Notes: generated from the letters alone by a model not told the origin. Counted from the first letter of the stretch, positions 11,191 through 24,500 are shown. The stretch: 64,000 nucleotides of DNA from Lonicera japonica (GCA_021464415.1 CM038467.1:23654011-23718010); one strand, 5' to 3'. Program-made: numbers and translations.

Positions 11191-11866
11191 TAACCCTAAA
11201 CTGTTCAAACTTTTTTAAACGTAAAGATGAATTTAATTAAAAGGAATTATATTTAGATTAAGAAAGTTAATTAAAAGGAATTATATTTAGATTAGGAAAG
11301 TTAATTAAAAGGAATTATATTTAGATTAGGAATGCTAATAAAAAAGGAATCTAAAGTTATACAATTATAATTTAATTAAAATTTGTGGATATACTAATCA
11401 ATTTTAAAAGGGTAATTTTGTGAAATTTTATTTAAAATTTTCATAATTTAAGGGTGGATTAACTGTAAGATTTGGTGGATAGAAACAAAATCACCCTTCT
11501 TTTAAAGCAATTATTACCTTTCCATGGGCATGATGGAGTAAGCAATATGTGAGGAGAATTTAATGGTCTTATGAGTTTAACATTAATGGAGAATAATTCT
11601 GCTTATTACATGCATTGTGTTGCTCATCAAATTTAATTAACACTTGTAATTGTTGCCGAAAATCACCAACTTCAAAATATGAAGTCTCAAAAGGGAATAT
11701 TGTAACTAATAATGTGATTTTGATTTTTGATGTATAAGATTTTAAGTGTTTTAATATAATATTTTTATTTTGGCCTTATTATGGTATATGCAAAAAAATC
11801 TTAGAGTTTTATTAATTTGATCTTTCTTGAAATTAATTAATTTCTGGATCTGCCCCTGTACACTAG

Positions 11867-13930
11867 TGCTTGCTCCCATATTTATTTCCCCCACAAAAAT
11901 GTTGCAAATTCTTTTTTTCCTTCATCTCTTTAGTGAGAGAAAGATGGATGAATATAAAGGAAGAGAGAAAATGTTTGAAATTTTTCTGGGGGACTTTATG
12001 CTCCCAAGTATTTAATTTTTATTTCTTTTGGCGGGTCTGAGTTTCTATCCATGACAGATAATTTTAAAGAATGCAATGGTTGGATCACAGGCTGTAATCT
12101 TAATGCACCACTTGTTTTTGAGGTCCATAATTAGTGAAAACCATTTTAAATAGGGTCTGTTAATTTGAGATCTTTTTATTCAAGTATACATTTTTTAAAC
12201 CTCAATTCAACTACTTGAAATTGTGTTAGAAAATAATAATTGAACCATTAATCTTTAATGGGCAAATTGCCTTTCTAACCACTAAACCATTTTTCTTTTT
12301 TGTTTAATATCTCTCCTTAAAATTTATATGTTTAAGTGACACGTGCATCATGTCTGTACGTGATCTAATTTTTTGAGATAAAAAGTAGAAGAATCTCTTA
12401 TTTTTATTGTTATAGTTTTTGTTCATAAAATTGTTGTATATTTGAAGTTCTTCTACAAAGATATAATAATATATCTATTTGAGATAAAGTTGTGGTTTTA
12501 CACTAAAAGGATATACCCCTTATTTTTTTGAATGTTCAATTATACACTTACAATAATTTTTTATTTTTTTATTACTATTGGTGGTTGCTTAGCCACACCA
12601 ACCACCTCCGCCACCATTGCCCACTAGGGTTCCTATAATAGTTACCGGAGAAGCTCCAACCAGGTCCGCGAAGTTTTGGTGAGAATTTCTATACACTACA
12701 AAAATAAATTTGCACTCAAATTTACATTTTTAACTATAGACTTGTTGCAGTCACCCATTACACAATAACACAACACGAAGTTAAAAGTTAATGGATGAAT
12801 CCTTAACGAATTTGTGTAGTAACAGATTTACCCATTTGACACAAAATGATAATGAATCAAGTACGTGTTTACCCCTTAATGAATTTAGGTCATAAGTTAA
12901 ACCCTTTAATATTTTTAATCAAACTCATGTTTATTAAATCAAGAAATGTTTTTTTTTTCTGTATCTATAAATGTATATCTTTATTTTATTTTAGTAATTT
13001 AAGTTTTCGTTCATCTTATTCTAGTGAAAAAAATTTAGAGAATTCTATTTTTTTTTTTAAAAAATAATAATTTATGCTCTTAAGGGGTACTATCGAGTCG
13101 GATTGTGTCACCCGATAACAAACTGAGTAGTATACGATTTCAAAAAATATCAACCAATAGATTTGCACTCAAATTTACATCTTTAATTACTTGAAAATTT
13201 AGTGTAAAAATATATTTTTACACTAAATTTTGTATATAGTGGTGAATGATTAAGGAAGGCAAAATAGTTCAACCCTGACCTTAATGATTTTTGGTTTAAA
13301 AGTAAAATAAAGATGGGCACATTTGGGATTTTCAATGTAAAACGGCTCAATCGGTCTAGTTTGGATATATCTTTTTATATATGTTAATATCTTTTATTTT
13401 ACCACATCATTCGGTATAAACAATATCTAGTATGAGCTTTTAATACGTTGGAGGAACAAACTCGGAAAATGTTAATAATTTTATATTACTTCGAGTTACA
13501 AGAAAATTAAAATTGCAACGGTTTTACTTGAAGGTTTGAATTGATACGAAATCATTATTTTAAGATTTAATTTACAGAAAATAAAACTGTGAGATTTAGA
13601 TTGATTATGCAGATACAATGAGCGCTTAAAAACAGTTACTTAAAAATACTAAAATAAAATAAATTAGATTTACTCAATAGAAAAAACAAAATATCCACAT
13701 ACTTTAAATATAATTACAGAGACGGATTGAAATGCTAATAGTGTCGGTGAGTTTTTAATTGCATTAGTCGTCCAAATACAGTGATACCATAAATGGAAGT
13801 TTGACCCACTTTATCTGGAAACGCGCGATTTGTACAATCAGCGTCAGTGGGAGGCGGCGGCAAAGAGTTGAAGAAGGCCATGGCAATTTTGCGATTTTCC
13901 CCCAAACTCAGGGGCCTAACCCAAATACCC
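11867..13930. other. Intergenic, no supported gene
   Basis: AT-rich spacer. A related segment with GCACTCAAATTTACAT occurs at about 12712 and again at about 13166, probably fragments of one dispersed repeat. A small GC-richer patch at 12585-12680 has no open frame. The last 200 bp are the upstream region of the small peptide gene. Confidence 0.5.
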
Positions 13931-13937
13931 ACTACTA

Positions 13938-13949
13938 TATATATAAATA
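13938..13949 (+). promoter_or_regulatory. TATA box of the small peptide gene
   Basis: TATATATAAATA lies about 80 bp before the start codon at 14027, a normal distance for a plant core promoter. Confidence 0.55.
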
Positions 13950-14026
13950 TAAAAAGAAGAAAGAATTGATTGATATAGAGATATTTGTGCAGAATAGAAT
14001 ACTACTAATTGTGAGATCAGTGAAAA

Positions 14027-17000
14027 ATGGAGAAGAAGAAGATGGTGATAGTTGTAGCGTTTTTGGTTCTGTTTTCGATTTCATCGAATATGGATGTGGT
14101 TGAATCAGCTGTTGATCCAGAGTGCTACGATGGTTGTTCTATGGGTTGTGTTAATCCTGACCGTAAGTTCTACTCTCTACATTCATATTCGTTGTTTTTA
14201 CTTTCTAGTGTTGCTGTTTTGCCTCTTTTTGGAAGTTATTTTGGTTTAATTTCAGTTGTTCCAAGTTCAATTACTTCGGATGTGTAAAGTTTTGTGTTCA
14301 TTTGTTTTTGAATAACTGTTCTTACTTGTTTCTTTTGTTTTCTAGGGTTTAATTTGAGAGTTTATGTTAGATGGATTTGTTCTTTGATTTCTACTTCTTT
14401 TTATATAAATCAATTTGGTCAATTTCAAATATTTTATATAGTCAAGTTTAGTTCTAGTAAACATGATTTCTTTATATTTGAGCATAGATTTACCAAAACA
14501 GCTAATTCACTTGTCAACTGCCTTTTAGAACCCACAACTGCAAAGCGTTATGCTCTGGAACCTTAAAATAATATGAATGATTCTTTTTGGTATAAAGAAA
14601 TGCTATTATTTGAAATTTGAAGGGAAGAGTGAGGTTATTTAACTTGCAAATAGTGCGCTTTGTACCTAGAATTTTAAATTTAAGAAGTAGAAATTAAGTC
14701 CGAGATTATACGTTTCTCTAAATAAATTCTAATACGTTTAGTATTGGTTAAGTTGATGAAATACTCTACACGTCGAAGTATTTAATTTATCAGCACCACC
14801 AAGTGAAGTGTAAAATGCTTGATAAAGTCTGCTAGGCTAACAGGACAAATTCTGATTTTGACTATGCTGGGATTCTCCTTTGAAACTAAGAAAATTCAAT
14901 CAAAATCAACAATTAGTTATTAATATACTACCAAAGACAACTATTATAACATGATCCGCATAAGCTCCTATATAGAGCAGTTACTGCATCGTTCTCTCAA
15001 TTGATTGAGGCTCACACCTTGAAAAATGGCGTGGGAGAACCCCACTGTTGGGTAATTATTCCAGGCTGCAGCCCACTCACCTGATTTGGTCCACCTCGTG
15101 TCTTATGAGGCTTAATGTGAGCTTGTACTAACCTCTGAACTTGTACATCTCCTCCACCCACCCCACCCACCCACCCACACACAAAAACCGACCATCAACT
15201 TCTTGATTGCTTTATTTATTCTTTTAGGCTTTATATCATTTATGTTATATCCTCACAAGTCAATCTTGCTTCATTGTCCACATAGGCCAGTGACTCCCCT
15301 AGGTTTCTTGAGCAACTCAATTAAAAATCTCTGTTCTATTTTATTTCACTATGAGAACTTAATTGCCTCCATTCTATAGGGCGCAATGAAAATTTCGTGT
15401 TCAAATAATTAGTTTCAACTTGGCTAACGCGAACATAGATGTAAGTGGCTGAAGTATAATGTTTCTATACTTTCCCCATAAAACTTGAATTGAGCAAAGG
15501 TTTTTTAGTTCTACTCAAGCTGAGAATCAGATATGAATCCCCACTTTGAAGCTAAGGTGTATTAATCATGCAAGTTAGAATTGCTCAATTTGCCAAGTCG
15601 TGTATAGTAATAGACTAATTGCTATCATTAACTTTGGAATGTAATTCTATTTGTTGTCAGATCAACATATTGGAACAATTACTTGATGGTATTTGCTTCT
15701 TTATCTGGTTGGATCTTTTTTTCTCTTATCATTTCATTTCATTTTCAACCTTCTCAGAAAGGCTTATAGCGCGCTGTGATCGCAAGTGCCAGATACGATG
15801 CGGACCAGGTACTCCCTGCCAACATTTTTTTTTAATCCATTATTGTTCTTTTGTTTCAAATTTTAAAACCTTTGTGAAGTTCTTTTGTGGAACACAAATG
15901 GAACATTTGATTTGCAGAGTTAATTATGGAACACAAATGGCAGTTCTTTTGTGGCTTAATTTGGAAGTTAAGACAGTTTTATTTCTAGACCAGCTAGAGC
16001 TTATTGACCCTTATCTTTTACGGGGTTTTTATGTTAAATAAAATGAAATTGTAATTACACAGCATCTCCAATTAAGAGTCACATTTCGAAATTTGCCTAT
16101 AGATTTATGTGATACTCCAAAGCTAACTTTTTTAATCGCAATGGCTAAAAAGGAAAGCAACGTATTTCTTTCAGCCACTCTGCAGAGGTGGCAATTTGGA
16201 CCCAACCCATCAAGCCCGCTCAATAAAAACCCAGCCCCAATCCAACCCGTTAAGCTAATGGGCTCTTATTGGGTTTGCCCATTATTTGAGTTTGAACGGG
16301 TTCTTACTGAGTCGCCCATTGGCCCAAATAAGAAAGTTAATTGTACTTCAGTATAACCAATTAAATAATCATTCAACACTCTCACCACTCTTATAACTGC
16401 TATGAAAACTTACAAGAAGTATCCGCTGAGCGTTCCCAATGTATATTCAAATAATTAGAAAAGCTACTAGCCACAAAAGCCAACATTGAGCTAAAACAAA
16501 TTAAACGTTTTGTCTCTCCTTTGTTCTCACTACTACAACTATTGTTGGACCTGAAAATCTACAAAGAATATCTGAAATGTTTCTTTACATATTTCAAAAT
16601 TTAGAAAGACCAGTAGTGTACAGAATCTTTGTTGGTGTTGAAACTTAATTATTTAACTTTTTCTTTCTCTTCATTCGGTCCTCTATCCATCATTCCATAG
16701 AAGTTTACAAGTAGTATTTCCATAGTGTTTTCGGCAAGTTTCGATATCCGAAAAAGCTATAGTTACCACAATCTTACTCAGCGTTGAAAAACATTTGACT
16801 CTCACTCTCTATCTGTTCCCGGCCGCTGTTGCGCATTGAAATATATAAGGCATAGCGAGAATTTTAAATTTTTAAACTTATTATGGCGATCGAAAATGTT
16901 AATTGTCACCAGAATCATTGAAACCCATTCAACTTTCTCTCTCATCTGTACTAAGTTCATGTGTCATGGTTTGCTGTAAAAATTTACAAAAAAGAGTTTC

Positions 17001-17424
17001 TCAAGATTCCCCCCAATTTACAAAACAGAGGTGCACCTAGTGCATAAGTGCAATGTAGTGCATATTGCAGACAGAGAAAGCGTAAGAGAAGCAAGCGAGA
17101 AAACTTGAACCCAATACCTTGTAAAAGTAGAATTCACGTCTGCTTAAAATTATAGTTTAATGTTTAATCACCAGCTCACCTGACAGCTCTGGAGGATTAT
17201 TAGCAGTAACTTTTGTGATAGTAATAATTATTGAGAAGATGTTGTCTTCTCAAATTTTACAAAATATAAATAAGAAAGAAAATTGTTAACCTATATATAA
17301 CCCATGCTATATAAGCATATATATATATATGTATGCACATATACAGATGCAAACTTTTTTTTTTTTTTAATTTTGGTTTATATGTACTGATACAGATCTC
17401 AAAGCTGATGAACATCAAGCTTGA
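14027..17424 (+). CDS. Small secreted six-cysteine peptide, three exons
   Basis: Joined by eye as exons 14027-14162, 15758-15808 and 17396-17424, with GT-AG introns of about 1.6 kb each, giving 71 residues. Residues 1-28 form a signal peptide (hydrophobic VIVVAFLVLF core, cleavage probably after ESA). The mature part has cysteines at 33, 37, 41, 52, 56 and 60, spaced CX3CX3C-X10-CX3CX3C, and ends in a short acidic tail, DLKADEHQA. The symmetric CX3C pairs suggest two short helices tied by disulphides, as in alpha-hairpinin or thionin-like plant defence peptides. I do not recognise the exact family. Exon 3 is the least certain because it carries only nine residues and the stop. Intron 2 contains hAT-like debris around 16185-16330. 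A likely polyadenylation region lies near 17610-17625 (AATAAG and AATAAA). Confidence 0.68.
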
Positions 17425-18969
17425 AGTCTTGGCCCCCAAGGGCCAAGTGATTGAGAGTATAATTGGCAAGTTATCGCTAATGATGATGCGAAAAAGGGCA
17501 AAGTTTTTCTTGGTTACTAGTGAAGAAGGTATTGTAAGAGACTTAATATTATGAGATTGTAATACGTACTATACAAGTTATGTAAACACTAGACCTTCTG
17601 TATGTCTAGGAAATAAGAAATAAATCATACAAGTTCTTGTCGGGGGCGCTTTTTGTTTGCAGAGTAGATTTAACAGTTATACCTTTCGATTCCAACTAGC
17701 CTTAAACTTCAAATACTTCTAGCTGAAAAGCTAATTTCAGGTTTCAACACAATCAAGTACTGTCAAGAATATAATTTATTTTCTACATTGTTAAACTTGG
17801 TATATTGATTGTACATGCCTACAAATAAGGGGGTCTCTTTTCAACAAAATTGGTAGTATTTGTCGGCGAAAAGAAATGGTAACGAGCCTTATGCGAACTC
17901 GATCAACACATTGAACGGGTAAATTCCATATGGGAAATAGTAGAGTAATTAGCACTGAATGAACAGGATTGAAGTAATTCATGGTCATGCATGTTGATCT
18001 TAAACTAGTCTTTGTTTTTTCCCTTTTGTATATATCATGCTGTTTAGAGAGTACTTGCATTGTGTAAAGTACATTTTAGTCAAGTTAAAAAATTGGTGAC
18101 ACATTCTTGAGCAGATAATAATAATTATTTCTTTTACTACTAAAGATTTAGCTGCTAATTTATCTTTATCCATTGGAACATCAGATAGAAGAATACAAAT
18201 TAGAGACCCCAAAAGAATTAGTATTTGTCACCAAAGTAAGTTTGTCTTGATGTTTGGCAGGTGAAGACGATAAATTTAAGGGTGTATTAATTATATTTTA
18301 TTTTTTTGAAACTTCTCGGAATGTTCAGACATTTTAAGCGAAATTCAGAGGAAACACCCACAAATTCTAGGGTGGAAGATGTGCCCGTGAACAGATAATT
18401 TACCAAGCGTGTATTTTTAAAACACATGTTAATATTTTAGCGTGTTATTTATTCTGATTTTAATTTCCCATGATTGTTTTTCTTTTCATGGGTATATTTT
18501 GAAAAACATAAAAACAATTCTTAGTGATAGATGATTAGAAATATGAGAAAATTTTCACTAGACATTTTTTTGTTTTTGTTGGTTCTGTGTACTACATCTA
18601 TTGTACCTTTTGTCAAGTTAACATCATAATAGACTTTTTAGTATTACAGTCACCCAATTAGAATGTGAAGTATCACAGTTGCGGAAATACCAATTTTTGG
18701 CGAAATAGGAAAATCTGGGCCTTTTATCGTTACGATTACGTTGTCTATTTTTAAGTTATCCCGTAGGAGTGGACCTCTTTTGACTGCTCGTGTAGAGTCT
18801 GTTCCGTTGGGCACAAGGAGTTCAAACAATTTCATAATACATATGTCCATATAAAAACTCTCACAAAAGAAAAAAAAAATCTGCTAAAAATATTTTCCTA
18901 ATATTTTGGTGATAAAAAAACATCCTTAAAGAGTGGTTTGTACCATATCCTGTCTCTTTGTTCATATTA
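17425..18969. other. 3' flank and intergenic, no supported gene
   Basis: It starts with the probable 3' UTR of the peptide gene (to about 17630). The rest is AT-rich with short frames lacking recognisable motifs on either strand. Confidence 0.5.
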
Positions 18970-18977
18970 CCATATAT

Positions 18978-19325
18978 TAGGATGGCAATAAAATTCAACA
19001 TGGCAATTTTTTTACCTAACCCGACTCGAATGGGGAGGGGTTTTTTTAATACCAAAGAAGTTTTAGGTTTTAGAATAAAATCTGGTGCTGGGTCAGCTTG
19101 AATTCGGGTATGCACAAAACTAACTCGTTTGACCCGCCCCGTCCCAAATATAGCATTTTCTTCCTTAAATACCCTTATAATTTAGTATAATTACCACGGG
19201 TTAAGCTTGGTCAAGGAAGGGCGGAGCGGGTATAGATCTATGCATATACTATTCGAGTCGAGTTCTGGTCAGCTGGGTTTATATGTTGGTAGGGTTCATG
19301 TTTGGCCAAGCCTGACCTATCCCTA
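18978..19325. mobile_element. Probable small hAT-like MITE
   Basis: The left end is TAGGATGGCAAT and the right end closes in ATCCCTA, as in other hAT-like elements of this window. The flanks CCATATAT (18970-18977) and CTATATAT (19326-19333) match at 7 of 8 bases. The TA-rich context makes a chance match possible. The interior holds degenerate GGGT/ACCC-rich strings like those in 34250-35640. Confidence 0.5.
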
Positions 19326-19333
19326 CTATATAT

Positions 19334-20019
19334 ATATACATTGCTTATACGTAATATTGGGGTGGACATTCGATTCAATCTGGTGATTTTTAGACCATCC
19401 GCATGAAATTCGATCTGATATTGGTTTTAGAATTTGGTATCCAATTCAATCTGACATGGCCTACTAATCCAATCCTATTAAATGTTGGATTAGATTGGTT
19501 TCAATCCAATCTAATTAGATAAGAAAAAAAGTGAACCAATATGGCGTTTGGCAGTATATATACATGCTAGAAAAATTTCAAAAATTTTAAAATTGGCGAA
19601 CAAACAAAATAAAACCAAAGAACTTGTAGTCAAAACTCAAACAAAAAATAGAATGATGAATACATTACCATGGGACATTGCAAATCCAATTCAATCCAAT
19701 CCAAACAAAATAAAATCAAATTATCTCTAAAGAAAGCGAAGGAGAAGCTTGTAGTAAAATATAAAATAAAAGAGCTTAATTTGGATATAATTATATTACA
19801 TATTGTAAAATGACAATTCTTCTTTGTTTACTATGACCACCAATAACACAGACACGTGGCACTACAAAAAAATAACATATATACTAATTATATCGGTTTA
19901 CCCAAAAATCGAAATTGACCCAATTTCTTTTGGTTTTCTAAAAGTGGATCCAATTTAATCCAATCAATCTATAAAATTCACAAAAATTGGATTGGATTAG
20001 ATCGGTCAACATGGATTGG
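19334..20019. other. Intergenic, repeat-derived
   Basis: Many short AATCCAAT/ATTGGATT strings and a GGGGTGGACATTCG start at about 19360 suggest another decayed hAT-like MITE into which the 20028 element inserted. I could not define its ends. No gene is seen. Confidence 0.45.
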
Positions 20020-20027
20020 ATTTTGCC

Positions 20028-20544
20028 TAGGGCTGGGACCGGTTCGGTTCTTAGTCAATTTTCTAAGAACCGTTAACCGAACCATTAAATTATAACGGTT
20101 CGGTTCTAAATATAAAAAAGTGAAGAACCATTTAAGAACCGAATCGGTTCTAATGGTTCGGTTCCTCCGGTTTATCGGTTAACCGTTAACAAAAGAAAAA
20201 CTAAAATATTAACAGTTATTCGGTTCTTCCGGTTTATTGATTAACCGTTAACAAGAGAAAAACCGAAATATTAAAGATTATTGGAAAGAAATAACGGTTA
20301 TTGTAAAGAAATAACAGTTCTAACGGTTCGGTTCTTAAGCATTGGAATAGAGCTTAGAAGGAAAAATTCAATAACGGTTATTGAAAAGAAATTATATTAA
20401 GAACCGTTAACCGAACCGTTAACAAATGACAAGAACCGAACCGTTAAAAAAAATTAGCAAATTTTGAAGAACCGAACCGAACCGATTTTTATCAGTTCGG
20501 TCTGGACCGGTTCTCTGGTTCCCGGTTCTATTTTCCCAGCCCTA
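20028..20544. mobile_element. hAT-like MITE rich in AACCG/CGGTT motifs
   Basis: Terminal inverted repeats are TAGGGCTGGGA and TCCCAGCCCTA. Flanks are ATTTTGCC (20020-20027) and ATTCTGCC (20545-20552), an 8-bp duplication with one mismatch. The interior is filled with GGTTCGGTT and AACCGTTAACCGAACC strings in both orientations, typical of subterminal transposase-binding repeats. There is no coding capacity. Confidence 0.83.
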
Positions 20545-20552
20545 ATTCTGCC

Positions 20553-21552
20553 CAATCATTTGGTTGGAAAATATAGTTCTTACCGAGATATGCATGCATA
20601 TCGCCTATTCTTATCGACATGCATTTTGTAGATTGTACCTTTCTATATAATACATGCCGATAAGTGTAGCACCGCTCTAATTTACATATACATAATTTGA
20701 AATATTTAATTATTTATTATACATGCATATATAAGGAAACAACAACAACAACAACAACTATCACAAAGGGCTAATTAAGTAAAATTAATGGGAAGTGTGC
20801 TATACAAAATAGCCTCCCATGTTTTAAAGAGATTTAAAATTATTTGTGACGAGATACTAATATGTGTTTTTGTCACTTTATTAATCCTATGTGAAGATTT
20901 TATTTGTTTTGGCTTCTTTTTTTTTTTTTTTACAACATGTCAGTGTCAATTTTCGCGCACCTCAATTATTTTTCGTCAACTTTAGAAACTCCAAATCAAC
21001 CTTAAAGTTGTCTCAGTAATAACCTGGGCCCATGCTTGGTTGCTCCGGCAGCTCCTGTGAAAACTCTATTATTATAGTTCCGCAATAAAAGTCGTCACCT
21101 CGTTTTCGTGTACACCACTGAAAGGACTGCAGTTAGCTAATGGGGCCACAATCCAAAATTGTAACCGGAGAGAGAAAGAGAAACGACAGAGGTAAAGGAC
21201 ATAAGAACCTTCCGTGGAGATGATTAGACCTTAAAGTAAAAAAAGAAAAGAAGAGGAAAAAAAAAAAAATCAAAGAATACGTACGTAATAATTATAGGGA
21301 TTAATTAATTAGTTAATTAAAGTGAAAATTATCAGTTGTTTCAAGGAATTTTCTCCTACGATAGTTTCAAGAAACAGCATATATATAAATATATGCACAT
21401 CCATAAAAACATACATATGTGTACACGTGCATATATGCATGTAAAAATATAGATAACTCCATCATCTTTGGGTGTGAGTTTATACATATATATATATATA
21501 TACACACACTTGAAGAACAACGCAAATATTAATTTATAATAAGAAAATTAAG
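20553..21552 (+). promoter_or_regulatory. Upstream region of the first WAT1-related gene
   Basis: AT-rich sequence with a CAA repeat (about 20740-20758), an ACACGTGCAT G-box-like site and a TATGCATG RY-like motif near 21423-21440, and a (TA)n TATA-like run at 21486-21502, about 50-65 bp before the start codon. No gene is seen in 20553-21400. Confidence 0.45.
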
Positions 21553-24500
21553 ATGGGTAAGGGAAGGAATTGCACAAAGATTGAAGGGTTAGTAATGGTG
21601 ATAGTACAGATAGGGAATACTGGGCTTAATGTATTCTACAAATTGGCCTCCTATGATGGCATGAGCTTGACTGTTATGGTTGCTTATCGCTTCCTTTTTG
21701 CTTCTGCTTTTATGCTTCCTCTTGCTCTCTTTCTTGAAAGGTACCAATATAATTATTCTCGGCTTATTCATTTTATTAAATGTCATATATATATATTGAT
21801 GTTAGCGCCCTAATCCTTCTGTTTAGAGTGACGCACATACTAGAATCGATCACGTGCACTATTTGAAATGTACTCTTAACGTACATTGCGCGTGTTTGTA
21901 TTCAATTTTAGTGCACTTCATTATTTTTTTATAGTTGATCATTTGTATTTGCCATGTAATATATATGTTCAAATCAGTGTCAATTACCAGCAAACTTATA
22001 TATAAAAACTTTGTTTAGCTAATAGTACTGTTAAAACCTTTTATTCTTTTTATTAATTTACTCTCTTTTTCAAATTGTTTGACAATTTATTTATGTTTAC
22101 TACTCCCAGGAAGATACGACCGAAGCTGACATGGGTGGTAGTCCTCCAAGCATTTTTCTGTGGGTTGTTAGGGTATATTAATTTTTAATCCCAATTATTT
22201 GGATATATGTATTAATACTCATACATATATACATAGATATCGGGGCTCTCCAAAAGGAATTGAACTCCATTTTTTATGCAATTAATAGACTTCTCTTTTT
22301 TCAATAGTAAATGATTGAATTTTTTGAATATAGAGATGATCATCTCCATCAAAATTTATTAAAAAATAAACTATTTGGTTGGTTGGATATGATGATCATT
22401 AAAAAATTTCAATGGTTGAAAATGAACATATCAACACAAATCCCACTTTGTGCTTAGTATTGTAGGAGGTAGCGCAAAGTAAATAATCAGGAACTAGTTT
22501 AATTAGCTTACAAACAAAAATAATTGTACAAAAAGCTGTACATATATATTGCTAATAAAATTGGGCGGTATATTGTTAAAGTAATTATGCTTATTATCAT
22601 AGCAATGTACAACTTCAGAAATATAAAATGTAATTTTTCAAAGCATAACTAAACTCTAACAAAGATATAATTGTTTTAGCAATATAGTTAGCCATCAAAT
22701 TTACCGAAATTATTGACTAGATTTTTTCTTTTTTCTCAAAAGTTATCAACAAACTTATTTTCATATCAATAATCAATTAGAATAATATAATGTCCAGATA
22801 GAATATGCCCTATATGTAGATAGAATATGTCAATTATATTCTTTTAATTGGAGACTAGAATTATTTTGTACGTTTTAATGACTTTGATTTGATGGTGTAG
22901 AGGATCGTTGGCGCAAAATTTATATGCAAAAACATTGGTCTTAACCTCCGCAACATTTGCTTCCGCCATGACCAATCTCGTACCTATAATGACCTTCGTC
23001 ATGGCCGTCTCCCTCGGGTATGAATCTTTTTTTCATTTATATGTATATATAATTTATTAAATTAATCAAAATTACATCCATGTAGATATATATAGGCAGG
23101 CCTAGAGAATTTTTCAAAAGGAATGGTAAAAAAATGCATGCTCCGACGACCACTATAATTTTAATCTAATTCAGTAGTGAAACCTCATTTTATGATAATT
23201 TATTTAAATGAATTAAATAAAAAAGAAAGAGGAGTATATATATGTAGAGATCAAGTATCATTTACAGAAAGTAATTCAATAGCGCCTACTAGATACTTTA
23301 TTTATGCGAATGATTTAAAAATATTTCAATTTTAAATTCTGACATACACAAAACCATTATAACAATTGGTAAATTTAAATCTATCAACCAAAATTAAATC
23401 CACATTTAATATAGGATAACAACATTTCGTTGAAGAGCGTAAAAAAAAGAAAAAGAAAAAAGTAATTGATGATTTGGTCTGCTTTCAGGTTGGAGACACC
23501 GGGCCTACGTACCATGCAGGGTAAAGCAAAAGTGTTGGGTACATTGGTTAGCATTGGCGGCGCATTGCTGCTCACCTTGTACAAAGGCAAACATATCGAC
23601 CTGTGGTCAACCAACGTTGACCTCCTACCCCAGGGCCCACATTTACTAGGACACGTGGCTGACTCCCATCAATTTTCAGGCCAACGAATGAGGGGCGCAT
23701 TGTTGGCTGTGCTGGGCTGCTGTTCCTGTGCCTTGTCCTTGATCATTCAGGTAACTGTCTATCCATGCTAAAAATAAAAAAAAATAAGGTCACTCTCTAT
23801 AGATAAATTCAAAACCATAATTGATATACATTATGAATAAGAAAGTTAATATTTTATATGAAAATTTGTATTTTTTATATATGATGTTTTAATTAACATA
23901 TTCATTTAAGATATATGTTAACATGATTAATAAAAACGACTCATCAAGTTTTTAATTAGTTGATAAATAATAAATGAATCTCGCACTTTTATCCGTCACT
24001 TCATTTTACAGATGACTAATATACTGGTGTTTTATCATGTAAGTCACTCTTACCACTTTGATCACTTGTACTACAGGATTACTTTTTAAGGTTTATTTGA
24101 ATCTTAATCTTAGTTATATATACCTAAGAATTTTGTACTAACTCTTTCGCTTTCACTAAAATTACTAGTCTGTCGTTTTCGTTAAATGATGATGGATCAG
24201 GCAAAAATGAGTGAGGTGTACCCATGTTACTCCAGCTCAGCACTGATAGCTGTGATGGGATCAATCCAGGCCGTTGTTTTTGCTTTGATCACAGAGAGAG
24301 ATTGGAATCAATGGAAGCTGGGCTGGAACATTAGGCTCCTCTCTGTAGCTTATTCGGTCTGTTTCTGTGGGGCCATTCTAATTTCTAATTAACAATTGAT
24401 CTATTTTTCTTATTTCAATGACAGTAATTTGCTTGTGTATGTGCACGCGCATCATAGGGTATCATTGCCTCTGGAGTAATGTTCATCTTGGTGATGTGGT

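Larger units (their letters stand above)
10373..11496. mobile_element. Mutator-like element nested in the hAT gene
   Basis: The flanks are an exact 9-bp duplication, TTCTTTTAA at 10364-10372 and 11497-11505, the size expected for Mutator-like elements. The ends are inverted repeats of about 42 bp beginning GGGTGATTTT and including TTTCTATCTACCAAATCTTG, with a few mismatches. The element is 1124 bp long, has no transposase, and carries a promoter-like block with a start codon (see 11079-11190). It may be a Pack-MULE that captured a host gene start. Confidence 0.87.
9727..11700 (+). pseudogene. hAT transposase (TTF-type), interrupted and truncated
   Basis: Starting at the ATG at 9727 and allowing for stops and frame changes, the plus strand encodes the TTF-type domain seen in zinc-finger MYM-like hAT transposases. 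Visible blocks are a GHCQLKSHDFP block, FISLWFNEYSGWLEYS, a cysteine-containing AFCLHYLFRP block, SFVSEGFNNWKKK and, just before the break, QIDYRIRLTASIDCVRFLL. The frame is cut at 10372 by the nested element. It resumes after 11505 with a FHGHDG block and a SAYYMHCVAHQ block, then decays by about 11700. The C-terminal dimerisation region is absent. This copy cannot be active. Confidence 0.85.
8118..11858 (+). mobile_element. hAT-type DNA transposon, decayed, with a nested insertion
   Basis: The element is bracketed by an exact 8-bp duplication, TACACTAG at 8110-8117 and 11859-11866, the size expected for hAT. The ends are short inverted repeats: TAGAGGTGGAC on the left, and on the right in reverse complement CAGGGGCAGAT. 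They differ only by transitions. Inside are relics of a TTF-type/hAT transposase (9727 onward). A second hAT-like left end, CAGGGGCGGACC, sits internally at 9066. The right part of the transposase gene is interrupted by the Mutator-like element at 10373-11496, and most of the C-terminal catalytic region is missing. Confidence 0.87.

Noticed and set aside
19359..20571. A larger hAT-like element enclosing the 20028 MITE
   Set aside because: A GGGGTGGACA-like left end and a GCCCAAT right end were seen, but they do not pair well and no target duplication was found.
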